A stretch of DNA of 15,427 nt from NCBI GenBank assembly GCA_905215815.1, contig CAJMRN010000047.1, forward strand, positions 1-15,427, given 5' to 3'. The position numbers and the translations under genes are program-made. Shown here piece after piece: positions 1-7,336 of the stretch (the first letter of the stretch is position 1; the number at the start of each line of letters is the position of its first letter). Origin of the DNA: an uncultured bacterium. Lineage in GTDB: Bacteria; Actinomycetota; Coriobacteriia; Coriobacteriales; Coriobacteriaceae. The notes below the pieces were generated by a model. It saw nothing but the letters and a program-made list of their open reading frames with translations. It was not told where the DNA came from and made no database searches.

Positions 1-1974
1 GGCAAGCTCGCCTGCCACGCCAGCGTCGGCTGCGGCTTGCGCGTGCGCGGCGCCCAGGTCGACCTCGAGCGACAGGCCCGCCTGACGCAGGCGCTCCAGC
101 ACGGCAAGGTTTTCGGGCACGGCCAGGAACTGCTTGACGCTCGCCGCGATCTTGGGACCGATGCCCTCGCACTCGGCGATGTCTTCTTCACTCGCCAAGA
201 TGAGCTTGTCGATCGACAGGAATCGCTCGGCGATGACCTCGCCCACGCTCTTACCCACGTGGCGTATACCCAGGGCAAACAGCACGCGACCGAGCGGCTG
301 ACTCTTGGACTTGTTGAGCTCGGCGATGATTTTCTCGGCCGTCTTGAGGCCCACCGGAATGGGATCGCCCTTCTTAACGCCCTTCCTGCTGTTGGAGCTG
401 GCGTACACGCGCCCCGTGTCCAGGCCTGCGATGTCGTCGACCGTGAGCTGATAGAAGTCCGCGACGTCGTGAATCAGCCCGGCGGCGATCATCTTGTCGA
501 CGATCTCGTCGCCCAGGCCGTCGACGTCCATGCAGCCGCGGCTCACCCAGTGGAGCAGGCGCTCCTTGAGCTGCGCGGGGCAGTCGATGGACACGCAGCG
601 GTAAGCGACCTCGCCATCCTCGTGAACCACGGGGCTGCCGCACACGGGGCAGACCTCGGGCATGTGCCAGTCGACCGAATCAGCCGGGCGCTTGTCGAGC
701 ACCGGGCCCACGACCTCGGGGATTACGTCGCCCGCCTTGTGCACGATAATAGTATCGCCCTCGCGCACGTTTTTGCGACGGATCTCGTCGATGTTGTGCA
801 GCGTGGCGCGCGCGATGGTGGAGCCGGCAACCGTCACCGGATCGAACTCAGCGACCGGCGTGAGCACGCCGGTGCGACCCACCTGGATGCGAATCTCGCG
901 CAGGACGGTCTGCTTTTCCTCGGGCGGGAACTTAAAGGCAATGGCCCAGCGCGGCGCGCGAGCGGTAAAGCCCAGGTCGAGCTGCTGCTGGAAGCTGTCA
1001 ACCTTTACGACCACGCCGTCGATGTCGTAGTCCAGGTCACCGCGATGCTCGAGGGCCTGGGCGCAGAACTCGTGGACCTCGGCCGGCGTGGCACAACGAG
1101 CCACGTTAGGGTTGACGCTAAAGCCGGCGCTACGCAGCCAATCGAGGAACTCGCGCTGGCTGTGGACGTGCAGCGGGTCGGTATCGGCGATGGCATAGAT
1201 AAAGGTGGCAAGATCGCGGCGCGCCGTGACCTTGGGATCCTTTTGGCGCAGGCTGCCGGCGGCGGCGTTGCGCGGGTTGGCGAAGGGGTCGCGCCCCTCG
1301 GCATCGGCCTCTTCATTCAGACGAACAAAGCTGCCCTTGGGCATATAGACCTCGCCGCGTACCTCAATGGTGCGCTCGCGGTCGGCACCCATGTGGGCGA
1401 GCGCCGGCTCGGACAGGTGCATGGGCACATCCCTGATGGTACGGACGTTGAGCGACACGTCCTCGCCCGTGGTACCATCGCCGCGCGTGGCCGCGCGCAC
1501 GAAGCTGCCGTTTTGGTAGGTAAGCGCCACGCCAAGGCCGTCGATCTTAAGCTCGCAGGTATAGGTGACGCTGCCGGCACCGAGGGCATCCTCAGTGCGC
1601 TGGAGCCACGCGTCGAGTTCGTCCAGATCCATGGCATCGTCCATGGAATACATGCGTGCCATGTGCGTGACCGGCGTAAACTGCTCGCTCACGTAGCCGC
1701 CCACGCGCTGGGTATAGCTGTCGGGCGTCACCAGGTCGGGGTAGGTCGCCTCGATTTCCTGCAGCTCAACAAGCATTTTGTCAAAGGCGGCATCCGTGAT
1801 CTCAGGCGCATCGAGCATATAGTAGCGATAGGCGTGGTAATCGAGCTCATGGCGCAGCTCGGCCGCACGCGCTGCCGCCTGGGCACGGGCGTCGGTCGGT
1901 GCGGTGGCTTCCGCGGTCGTGGGCGTTTCGGTATCGATGTCCACGCCGTCACCAAACAGGCTCGATTGCTCCAT
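1..1974 (-). CDS. ligA: NAD-dependent DNA ligase LigA (C-terminus beyond window)
   Basis: Seals nicks in replication and repair using NAD+. The reading frame is open from the ATG at 1974 to the window edge (658 codons), so the stop and the BRCT domain are missing. The adenylation motif KIDG is seen with its lysine at residue 143 (codon 1548-1546). The OB-fold follows, then a four-cysteine zinc finger (CPVC then CVSIDC, about 535-615) and helix-hairpin-helix repeats ending with ECEGIGPKIAASV. The start is chosen because AAGGAG lies about 7 nt upstream of this ATG. Compared with E. coli LigA (active Lys115), the N-terminus is about 28 residues longer. An insertion of roughly 20 residues (about 354-424) interrupts the helix-hairpin-helix region. 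The gene is separate from htrA, which ends in a terminator upstream. Identification is firm. Confidence 0.97.
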   Translation of the reverse strand, partial: MEQSSLFGDGVDIDTETPTTAEATAPTDARAQAAARAAELRHELDYHAYRYYMLDAPEITDAAFDKMLVELQEIEATYPDLVTPDSYTQRVGGYVSEQFTPVTHMARMYSMDDAMDLDELDAWLQRTEDALGAGSVTYTCELKIDGLGVALTYQNGSFVRAATRGDGTTGEDVSLNVRTIRDVPMHLSEPALAHMGADRERTIEVRGEVYMPKGSFVRLNEEADAEGRDPFANPRNAAAGSLRQKDPKVTARRDLATFIYAIADTDPLHVHSQREFLDWLRSAGFSVNPNVARCATPAEVHEFCAQALEHRGDLDYDIDGVVVKVDSFQQQLDLGFTARAPRWAIAFKFPPEEKQTVLREIRIQVGRTGVLTPVAEFDPVTVAGSTIARATLHNIDEIRRKNVREGDTIIVHKAGDVIPEVVGPVLDKRPADSVDWHMPEVCPVCGSPVVHEDGEVAYRCVSIDCPAQLKERLLHWVSRGCMDVDGLGDEIVDKMIAAGLIHDVADFYQLTVDDIAGLDTGRVYASSNSRKGVKKGDPIPVGLKTAEKIIAELNKSKSQPLGRVLFALGIRHVGKSVGEVIAERFLSIDKLILASEEDIAECEGIGPKIAASVKQFLAVPENLAVLERLRQAGLSLEVDLGAAHAQAAADAGVAGELA

Positions 1975-2154
1975 AGCGGCACTCCTTCGCTCGATTTCAA
2001 ACGGATACTAGAGTACCACCGGTCACCATGGCGCCGAATAACCCTTTCGAACCGCATCGAATCGGCAGTCGACGAACCGGGATGGATTGCACGATTAAAC
2101 CATGCTCTTATCAACTCTAAATGATCCATTTTCCTCCATCCCCAACGGATCAAT

Positions 2155-2198
2155 AAGAAAAGAGGGGACTGCCCCACGTTGATGGGACAGCCCCCTCT
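2155..2198 (-). terminator. Rho-independent terminator of htrA
   Basis: A GC-rich hairpin with arms 2161-2176 and 2183-2198 (AGAGGGGACTGCCCCA against TGGGACAGCCCCCTCT, two imperfect pairs) lies about 27 nt past the htrA stop. On the minus strand it is followed by TTTCTT. It isolates htrA from ligA. Confidence 0.8.
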
Positions 2199-2224
2199 GG
2201 CCTCGATATACGCGATACGGCTCG

Positions 2225-3685
2225 CTAGTAGCCCTGACCGTAGCCTTGACCCTGGCCCTGCTGGCCCAACAGCTCCTCCAGATACTGGCGCAGCTGCTCG
2301 TCGGTAATACCGCCGTTGCCGGTGTCGGTCGCGCTGTCATCCTGCTGCTGGTTCTGCAGCTCCTCATCGGAGCCCAGCTCGACGGTGACCTTCTTCTCTT
2401 CCTTGCCGCGCATGAGCGTGATCTCGACCTTCTCGCCCACCTCGTGGCTGCGCAGGGCGATGATCAGGCCATCGGCACTCGTAATCTCGTCGTCGCCCAG
2501 CTTGGTAATGACATCGCCCTCCTGGATGCCGGCCTTGGCAGCAGGGCCATCCTCAACGACACTCGCCACGTACGCGCCGCTATCGGTGCTCAGCTTGTTG
2601 GTGCGGGCGTTGAGCGCGTTGACGCTCGAAAGCGTGGCGCCCAGGTACGGGTGCACCGGCGTCTTACCGTCGATGATCTGGTCGGCAATGTTCTTGGCGT
2701 AGTTAACCGGAATGGCAAAGCCCACGCCCGAGCTGGAGCCCGAATAGCTCTCGATAAGCGAATTAATGCCCACCAGCTCACCATTGTCGTTGACGAGCGC
2801 GCCGCCGGAGTTGCCCGGGTTGATGGCGGCATCGGTCTGGATCATGTTGGCATAGATGGTGTTACCGTTGGTAGAGCTCATGGCCGTGGAGCGATACAGC
2901 GCCGACACAATGCCCGTGGAGACAGACTGCTCGTTGCCGAACGGCGAGCCGATTGCCATGACCCACTCGCCCACGTTGAGCTTGGAGGAATCACCAATCT
3001 CAATCGGCGTGAGCTTGGAGGCGTCAGCATCCTTGAGCTTGATGACAGCCAGGTCGCTCGAAGCATCGTTGCCCACGAACTCGGCCTCGTACGTGGTTCC
3101 GTCGTCCATGGTCACCACGTACTGGTCGTAACCATCGACCACGTGGTTGTTGGTGAGGATGTGGCCCTCGGTATCGAGCACAACGCCCGAACCGACGCTG
3201 CCCGAACTATCCGACTCGTCGGCAGACTGCGAAAGCGAGCCATTCTGGCTACCGCTCGAAGTGGCGGTGATGGAAACGACGGAGGGCAACGCCTTGGCAG
3301 AGACGGCCTCGGCCAGCGTGGTGTCCTCGGAGTCGATGGTGATCTTTTGCGTCGATGAACCCGAAGCACCCGCCGTCACGGCGTTCCTGCCGCCGCCGAT
3401 ATCGAGCGTGCCGCTCATAATGAGCGCAATGACCAGCAGGGCGCCGCAGGCACAGCCGGCGAGTGCCGTAATAAAGATCGGCAGCTTTTTGGTTTTGGTC
3501 TTGACCACCGTGTGCTTGTTTACAACCTGCTGGCCGCCCAGCGGCTTGCCGGTCTGCGTGTCGTAGGCCTGCACGTAGGGAATGTTGCCGTCGGCAGGCG
3601 TCGACTCCACCTGTACGCGCGGCTGCTGCTGAGTATCGCCGGCATTGCCCGGATCCTGGGGGAGCTGGGAATCGTTCTCGCTCAT
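2225..3685 (-). CDS. htrA: Membrane-anchored HtrA/DegP-family serine protease with one PDZ domain
   Basis: Extracytoplasmic quality-control protease of the S1C trypsin-like family, 486 residues. The order is a polar Q/P-rich cytoplasmic N-terminus (1-66), one membrane helix (about 69-91), a Ser/Gly-rich linker, a protease domain, one PDZ domain (about 355-450) and a Q/G-rich tail ending in GQGQGYGQGY. The catalytic triad is visible: H181 in TNNHVV, D211 in SSDLAV and S293 in NPGNSGG. The frame is open upstream to 3724, but the start at 3685 is preferred because GAAAGGA precedes it at normal spacing. The anchored N-terminus and single PDZ match the Gram-positive HtrA/PepD type rather than periplasmic DegP. 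It is transcribed on its own, with a terminator after it and another hairpin in its leader. Confidence 0.95.
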   Translation of the reverse strand: MSENDSQLPQDPGNAGDTQQQPRVQVESTPADGNIPYVQAYDTQTGKPLGGQQVVNKHTVVKTKTKKLPIFITALAGCACGALLVIALIMSGTLDIGGGRNAVTAGASGSSTQKITIDSEDTTLAEAVSAKALPSVVSITATSSGSQNGSLSQSADESDSSGSVGSGVVLDTEGHILTNNHVVDGYDQYVVTMDDGTTYEAEFVGNDASSDLAVIKLKDADASKLTPIEIGDSSKLNVGEWVMAIGSPFGNEQSVSTGIVSALYRSTAMSSTNGNTIYANMIQTDAAINPGNSGGALVNDNGELVGINSLIESYSGSSSGVGFAIPVNYAKNIADQIIDGKTPVHPYLGATLSSVNALNARTNKLSTDSGAYVASVVEDGPAAKAGIQEGDVITKLGDDEITSADGLIIALRSHEVGEKVEITLMRGKEEKKVTVELGSDEELQNQQQDDSATDTGNGGITDEQLRQYLEELLGQQGQGQGYGQGY

Positions 3686-3714
3686 AGCTGCAATCCTTTC
3701 GTCAAATAACCAAA

Positions 3715-3738
3715 GGCCCGCCAAACATGTGGCGGGCC
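3715..3738 (-). terminator. Hairpin in the htrA leader (terminator or attenuator)
   Basis: A perfect 8-bp inverted repeat, GGCCCGCC and GGCGGGCC with an 8-nt loop, lies 30 nt upstream of the htrA ATG. On the minus strand it is followed by TTTGGTTATTTG, a weak T-tract. It may be a second terminator for the upstream gene, or an attenuator inside the htrA leader if the promoter lies near 3800 (a TTGCAG-17-TAAAAG match is visible on the minus strand). Confidence 0.55.
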
Positions 3739-3852
3739 ATCATTGTTCACGTTGAGTTGTACCCCAATATGCGGGCGAACGTGTATGAGAACGCAATCTT
3801 TTAGGAAGGCTTAAGTTCTGCTGCAAACTCGAAAGGAACCCGCACCTGCGGC

Positions 3853-3889
3853 AAAACCACCGCAAAGGCGCCTGTCCCCCTTGCGGTGG
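3853..3889 (-). terminator. Rho-independent terminator of the glnA-glnR unit
   Basis: A 9-bp perfect stem (CCACCGCAA 3857-3865 with TTGCGGTGG 3881-3889, 15-nt loop) starts 4 nt after the regulator's stop. On the minus strand it is followed by TTTT. Confidence 0.8.
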
Positions 3890-3893
3890 AAAT

Positions 3894-4556
3894 CTAGTCC
3901 TTAAACAGATAGCCCACGCCGCGGACGGTGGTGATGTGTGCCGCGATCTGCGGGCCCACCTTGGAACGGATGCGTCGAATGTGCACGTCGACGGTGCGCG
4001 TGCCGCCGCAGTACTCAAAGCCCCACACGCGGTGCAGCAGCACTTCGCGGCTGTAGGCGCGGTTGGGGTGCGTCGCCAAAAAGCTCAGCAGCGAGTACTC
4101 CATCAGCGTCAGGTCGATGGGCTCATCGTCGAGCGTCACCTGGTAGGTGGCAAGGTTAATCTCGAGGTTATCGATGTTGAGCACATCGTCGGCGGCGACG
4201 GTCTCCTCCTCGCCCATCAGGCGCTGTGCGCGAGCCTTGAGTTCGTTGGGCGTCGCCGTGGGGCATACAAAGTCGGCATGCGCGTGATTCGGCAGGCGCA
4301 GGGTGCCGAGCGCCTCGTCGTCGACGATCACCAACATGGGGACGCCGCCGCGATCGTCAAGCCACTTGGCAATCTGATCGATGCGGTCGCTGCGGATGCC
4401 GTCGGAATCGAGGATCAGCAGGTCAAAGTCGTGCGCCGCAGTCGGCGAATCGGGGGTAGCCAGGCTCACCTCGACACCCAGGGTGGTCGTCAAGCTGCGG
4501 GCAAACTCGTGGAAGCGCGTCGTGCGCGCCATGAACAGGGCACTCTTTTCGGACAT
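3894..4556 (-). CDS. glnR: GlnR-like orphan OmpR-family response regulator
   Basis: DNA-binding transcription regulator of 220 residues, probably of nitrogen metabolism. The N-terminus (1-115) is a receiver-like fold that keeps the phosphoacceptor position (D50 in LLILDSDG). It lacks the N-terminal acidic pair and the conserved lysine (HADFVCPTAT where GADDYLxKP is usual), so classical phosphorylation is doubtful. The C-terminus (about 125-220) is an OmpR/PhoB winged helix with WGFEYCGGTRTVDVHIRRIR and TTVRGVGYLF, very close to what I recall of Streptomyces GlnR. Known GlnR proteins also have an atypical receiver. TTGGAGG sits 5 nt before the chosen ATG. It lies 50 nt downstream of glnA on the same strand with no terminator between, and no sensor kinase is present. 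The OmpR family is firm; the GlnR name is inference from similarity plus context. Confidence 0.8.
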   Translation of the reverse strand: MSEKSALFMARTTRFHEFARSLTTTLGVEVSLATPDSPTAAHDFDLLILDSDGIRSDRIDQIAKWLDDRGGVPMLVIVDDEALGTLRLPNHAHADFVCPTATPNELKARAQRLMGEEETVAADDVLNIDNLEINLATYQVTLDDEPIDLTLMEYSLLSFLATHPNRAYSREVLLHRVWGFEYCGGTRTVDVHIRRIRSKVGPQIAAHITTVRGVGYLFKD

Positions 4557-4606
4557 ATCGGCCTCCAAGGAAATGAGCTCAATCGTACTGGAACAAGCCA
4601 GCGCGA

Positions 4607-5944
4607 TTAGGAGTTCGCCAGGTAGTGCTTGATCTCCCACTCGGTGATCGTGGACTCAAACTTATGCCATTCGTCGCGCTTCTTTTTGAGGAAGAAGCTG
4701 TGGATGTGCTCGCCGAGGGCTTCCTTCATAAACTGCGAGTCCTCAAACACGTCGAGCGCCTCTTTGAGCGAGCGCGGCAGCGGCGTATAGCCGGCCTCAA
4801 CCATCTGACGGTCGGTAAGCTTGAGTGTCTCGGCCGTGGCCTCGGGCGGGAGCTCCAGCTTGCGCTCGATGCCGTCCAGACCAGCCGCCAGCGTGACGGC
4901 GTTGACCAGGTACGGGTTGGCCATGGGATCGGGACTGCGCAGCTCGATGCGCGTGGACAGCTGCTTGCCGGGCTTGTAGACCGGAATGCGGACCATACTC
5001 GCGCGGTTGCGCAGGCCCCACGTGGCGTACTGCGGCACGGAGTCGCCGCCCGTGGTAATGCGCTTGTACGAGTTGACCGTGGGGTTGGTGATGGCGCTGA
5101 TCTCGCGCGCGTGCGCCAGGATGCCGGCCATGTAGTGCTTGGCGATATCGGAGAGGTGGTACTTCTCGTCGTCCTCGCCCCAAAAGACGTTGTTGCCGTC
5201 GTGGTCGAATAGCGACTGGCACAGGAACATAGCGCTGCCGTCTTCGCCTGCCAACGGCTTGGGCATAAAGGAGGCGTGGCAACCGCTCTCGTAAGCCTGC
5301 TGCTTAATGATGAGCTTGGCCGTGGTGATGGCGTCGGACATGCTCAGGGCCTCGGCGTGGCGCAGGCTCATGCCATGCTGCGAGCGGCCGGCGGCGTGGA
5401 AGGTGTACTCCACGGGCACGGACATCTTCTCGAGCGTGAGGACCGTGTTGCGGCGCAGGTCGCGAGCGGCATCGCTCACCGAAAGATCGAAGTAGCCCAC
5501 GTTGTCGAGCGGCTCGGGCGTGTGCTCGTCGGGAAAATAGTAGTACTCCAGCTCGGCGCCCACGTTGAGCAGATAGCCGGCCTTCTCGGCCCTGTAGAAC
5601 ATGCGGCGCAGGGCATCGCGCGGGTCGCCGGCAAACGGCTTGCGATCGGGAGTGCACACGTCGCAGAACACGCGGGCGACGCCGTTGTGGCTCGGGCGCC
5701 ACGGCAGGATCTGGAAGGTCGAAGCATCGGGGAACGCCAGCATGTCGGCTTCCTCGGGCGTGGCAAAGCCCTCGATGGCGGAGCCGTCAAAGCCAATACC
5801 CTCCTCAAAAGCGACCTCGAGGTCCTCGGGGCTAATGGCAAAGTTCTTGAGGCGGCCGAGAATGTCGACAAACCACAGACGCACAAAGCGGATGTCACGC
5901 TGCTCTACGGAGCGGAGTACGTAATCGATGTTCTGCTGGTTCAT
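4607..5944 (-). CDS. glnA: Type I glutamine synthetase (GSI-alpha-like)
   Basis: Makes glutamine from glutamate, ammonia and ATP as a cytoplasmic dodecamer; 445 residues, the size of the short GSI-alpha form. Motifs visible are GFDGSAIEGF (52-60), the metal-site region GAELEYYYF, the glutamate-binding loop AITNPTVNSYKR and ELRSPDPMANPYL. The C-terminus lacks the NLYDLPPEE-type tyrosine segment that is adenylylated in enterobacteria and Streptomyces GlnA1. The position equivalent to the feedback-inhibition Arg62 of Bacillus GSI-alpha appears to be Thr62 (GFATPEEADM against GFVRIEESDM). The start is supported by AGGGGAG 4 nt upstream. It is the first gene of a glnA-glnR unit, with a candidate GlnR box 66-81 nt upstream. 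Confidence 0.97.
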   Translation of the reverse strand: MNQQNIDYVLRSVEQRDIRFVRLWFVDILGRLKNFAISPEDLEVAFEEGIGFDGSAIEGFATPEEADMLAFPDASTFQILPWRPSHNGVARVFCDVCTPDRKPFAGDPRDALRRMFYRAEKAGYLLNVGAELEYYYFPDEHTPEPLDNVGYFDLSVSDAARDLRRNTVLTLEKMSVPVEYTFHAAGRSQHGMSLRHAEALSMSDAITTAKLIIKQQAYESGCHASFMPKPLAGEDGSAMFLCQSLFDHDGNNVFWGEDDEKYHLSDIAKHYMAGILAHAREISAITNPTVNSYKRITTGGDSVPQYATWGLRNRASMVRIPVYKPGKQLSTRIELRSPDPMANPYLVNAVTLAAGLDGIERKLELPPEATAETLKLTDRQMVEAGYTPLPRSLKEALDVFEDSQFMKEALGEHIHSFFLKKKRDEWHKFESTITEWEIKHYLANS

Positions 5945-6009
5945 GTCGCTCCCCTTTCTTTCGGGCGGGTTTCGACTGGTCTATATCGCAGATACTATCG
6001 CAGAAAAAT

Positions 6010-6025
6010 GTTTCCGCAGGGTTAA
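6010..6025 (-). promoter_or_regulatory. Candidate GlnR box in the glnA promoter
   Basis: On the minus strand the sequence reads TTAAC-CCTGCG-GAAAC. This fits the published actinobacterial GlnR half-site pattern gTnAC-n6-GaAAC with one deviation. Only one a/b pair is seen; neighbouring 11-bp positions do not continue the pattern. Its place upstream of glnA and its pairing with a GlnR-like gene support it, but a match this short can arise by chance. Confidence 0.45.
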
Positions 6026-6078
6026 AGCGTATCAAGCGCTCAAAAAACGTGTGCGAACAGGCAGTTGCGAACGAGCGG

Positions 6079-7101
6079 CTAGCGCGAGGTCGAGGAGCGG
6101 TGTTCGATGTGACCGGGGACCTCGATGCGTTTGGGCGTCAGCCTTGCGGCATCGCCCACCGTAGTGGTAACGACGTCGATACGCTCGGACAGACGCTCGA
6201 CTACGCGCTCGGCAATGGTGAGGGTGTCCTGCGCGGCCGTGGTCACGCCGCCAAAGAGCACGTAGTTCCAGGGGTAATCGTCGAACGTCGCGATCTTAAG
6301 ACCTGCCGGCAACGAGGGTCCCAGCTGCGCCAGCGCCTCGGTCAGGCGTAGGAAGACCAGGCCGTTGACGGCAATGAGGCCGAGCTTTTTACCTGCATAG
6401 CCGCGGATGGTCTCGTCCAAGCGGCCGACGCCCGTGGCGCCACCATCGGCCAGGGTGACGACCTCGCCCGCAAGGCCGCGGCGCGAAAGCTCGTCGGCAA
6501 AAGCCTTGGCGCGCTCGCGACGGACGGGGCTGTCGTCGCTTGCCTCGGTGAGCAGGCATAGGCGCTCGCTGCCCGCAGAGGCCAAGGCGTCTACCAGGCC
6601 GGCGACCAGCTCACGGTTGTTGGAGGTCACCAGATCGATGCCACCGTCGGCAACATCGCGGTCGAGCAGCACAACGGGCAAGCGTCCCGCGGCAGCGGCG
6701 ATCGCCTCATCATTGCCTCCGCAGGTGTTGACGACCAGGCCGTCCACGCCGGCATCGATAAGCCTGGTGAGCGATTCGGCCTCTTTAGCGGGATCGTTGC
6801 CGCTAATGGCCGTCATGAGCGAGCAGCCGCGCGCGGCGGCGCTGACGGAAAGTCCTTCGAGCATGGCGCTCGAGAACGGGTTGGCGATGTCGGCCAGGAT
6901 CACGCCGATGAGGTTGGTGCGCGAGCTGCGCAGATTGCGCGCGGCGGCACGTGGGCGATAGCCGGTGCGCTCGATAACCGCCGCGATGCGAGCGCGGGTT
7001 TCCTCGGTCATCTGCCCGGGGCGGTTGTTGAGATAGCGCGAGACCGTGGCCGGGCTCACGCCCGCCTCGGCGGCAATGTCCTTGATTCTCATCTGCGCCA
7101 T
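6079..7101 (-). CDS. kdgR: LacI-family repressor, probable KDG regulon repressor KdgR
   Basis: Sugar-responsive repressor of 340 residues. The N-terminal LacI helix-turn-helix reads RIKDIAAEAGVSPATVSRYL (residues 5-24), followed by the hinge and a periplasmic-binding-protein-like effector domain starting at LIGVILADIANPF and ending near 330. The frame is open to 7149, but the ATG at 7101 is chosen because GGGG lies at usable spacing and the helix-turn-helix then starts at residue 5, as is usual. It is divergent from kdgK, whose promoter carries a LacI-type palindrome. Identical palindromes at two other promoters define its likely regulon. LacI family is certain; the KdgR role is inferred from adjacency to kdgK-eda. 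Its own promoter shares the 235-nt intergenic region, so autoregulation is likely. Confidence 0.88.
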   Translation of the reverse strand: MAQMRIKDIAAEAGVSPATVSRYLNNRPGQMTEETRARIAAVIERTGYRPRAAARNLRSSRTNLIGVILADIANPFSSAMLEGLSVSAAARGCSLMTAISGNDPAKEAESLTRLIDAGVDGLVVNTCGGNDEAIAAAAGRLPVVLLDRDVADGGIDLVTSNNRELVAGLVDALASAGSERLCLLTEASDDSPVRRERAKAFADELSRRGLAGEVVTLADGGATGVGRLDETIRGYAGKKLGLIAVNGLVFLRLTEALAQLGPSLPAGLKIATFDDYPWNYVLFGGVTTAAQDTLTIAERVVERLSERIDVVTTTVGDAARLTPKRIEVPGHIEHRSSTSR

Positions 7102-7166
7102 GGCGCACCCCGTTTCCCAATTGTCAGCAGTCTGAGCCATTTTAGGCATTTTTTTAAAAATCTCGC

Positions 7167-7193
7167 TTGCAAAACGCTGTAGGTGAGTATACT
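7167..7193 (+). promoter_or_regulatory. Promoter of kdgK
   Basis: TTGCAA (7167-7172) and TATACT (7188-7193) are 15 nt apart. The same pair at the same spacing occurs before yczE (12642-12668), each followed about 10 nt later by the LacI-type operator. The short spacing may mean that the true -35 is one or two bases further left. Confidence 0.65.
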
Positions 7194-7203
7194 ACAACTC
7201 GAA

Positions 7204-7231
7204 ACGAAACCGATTTCGTAAACCGATTTCG
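7204..7231. promoter_or_regulatory. LacI-type (KdgR) operator with a tandem second copy
   Basis: The palindrome ACGAAACCGATTTCGT (7204-7219) has the central CG of LacI-family sites. It begins 10 nt after the -10 box, so it should cover the transcription start. The core AAACCGATTTCG is repeated 13 bp later at 7220-7231. The full 16-mer recurs at 12553-12568 (other strand) and 12678-12693. Confidence 0.8.
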
Positions 7232-7235
7232 GCGA

Positions 7236-7293
7236 GCGTTGGCACGGAGGTGCAAAGATGTACCCTACCGTCTTGGCACCTCCGTGCCAACGC
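7236..7293 (+). ncRNA. Element X, copy 1: leader hairpin of kdgK
   Basis: A perfect 18-bp inverted repeat (7236-7253 with 7276-7293, GCGTTGGCACGGAGGTGC and its complement) encloses a 22-nt loop with AAGA, ACCCTACC and TCTT. AAGA and TCTT can extend the stem. It starts 4 nt after the second operator core and ends 43 nt before the kdgK ATG, so it lies in the untranslated leader. There is no T-tract, so it is not a simple terminator. A second copy with different stem bases but the same loop is at 12697-12754. I do not recognise the motif. Confidence 0.75.
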
Positions 7294-7336
7294 CATATCA
7301 AAGGTGTACGCACGAGCAAGAAGGAGCTGCGCAACC

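Noticed and set aside
37..2124. Very long plus-strand open frame opposite ligA, with similar ones opposite htrA, glnA and the regulators.
   Set aside because: They are antisense frames kept open by high GC and have no family motifs. The minus-strand genes show catalytic motifs and ribosome sites.
1728..2177. Minus-strand frame opening with GGAGG and ATGGATCATTTAGAG in the htrA-ligA gap.
   Set aside because: The ribosome site is good, but after about 45 codons the frame runs across the ligA start and deep into ligA with low-complexity Arg/Pro/Ser composition. A chance frame is more likely.
7236..7293. Element X as an ordinary intrinsic terminator or as the kdgK start region (ATG at 7258).
   Set aside because: There is no T-tract after either copy, and the reading frame through the hairpin has no ribosome site, while AAGGAG precedes the ATG at 7337.
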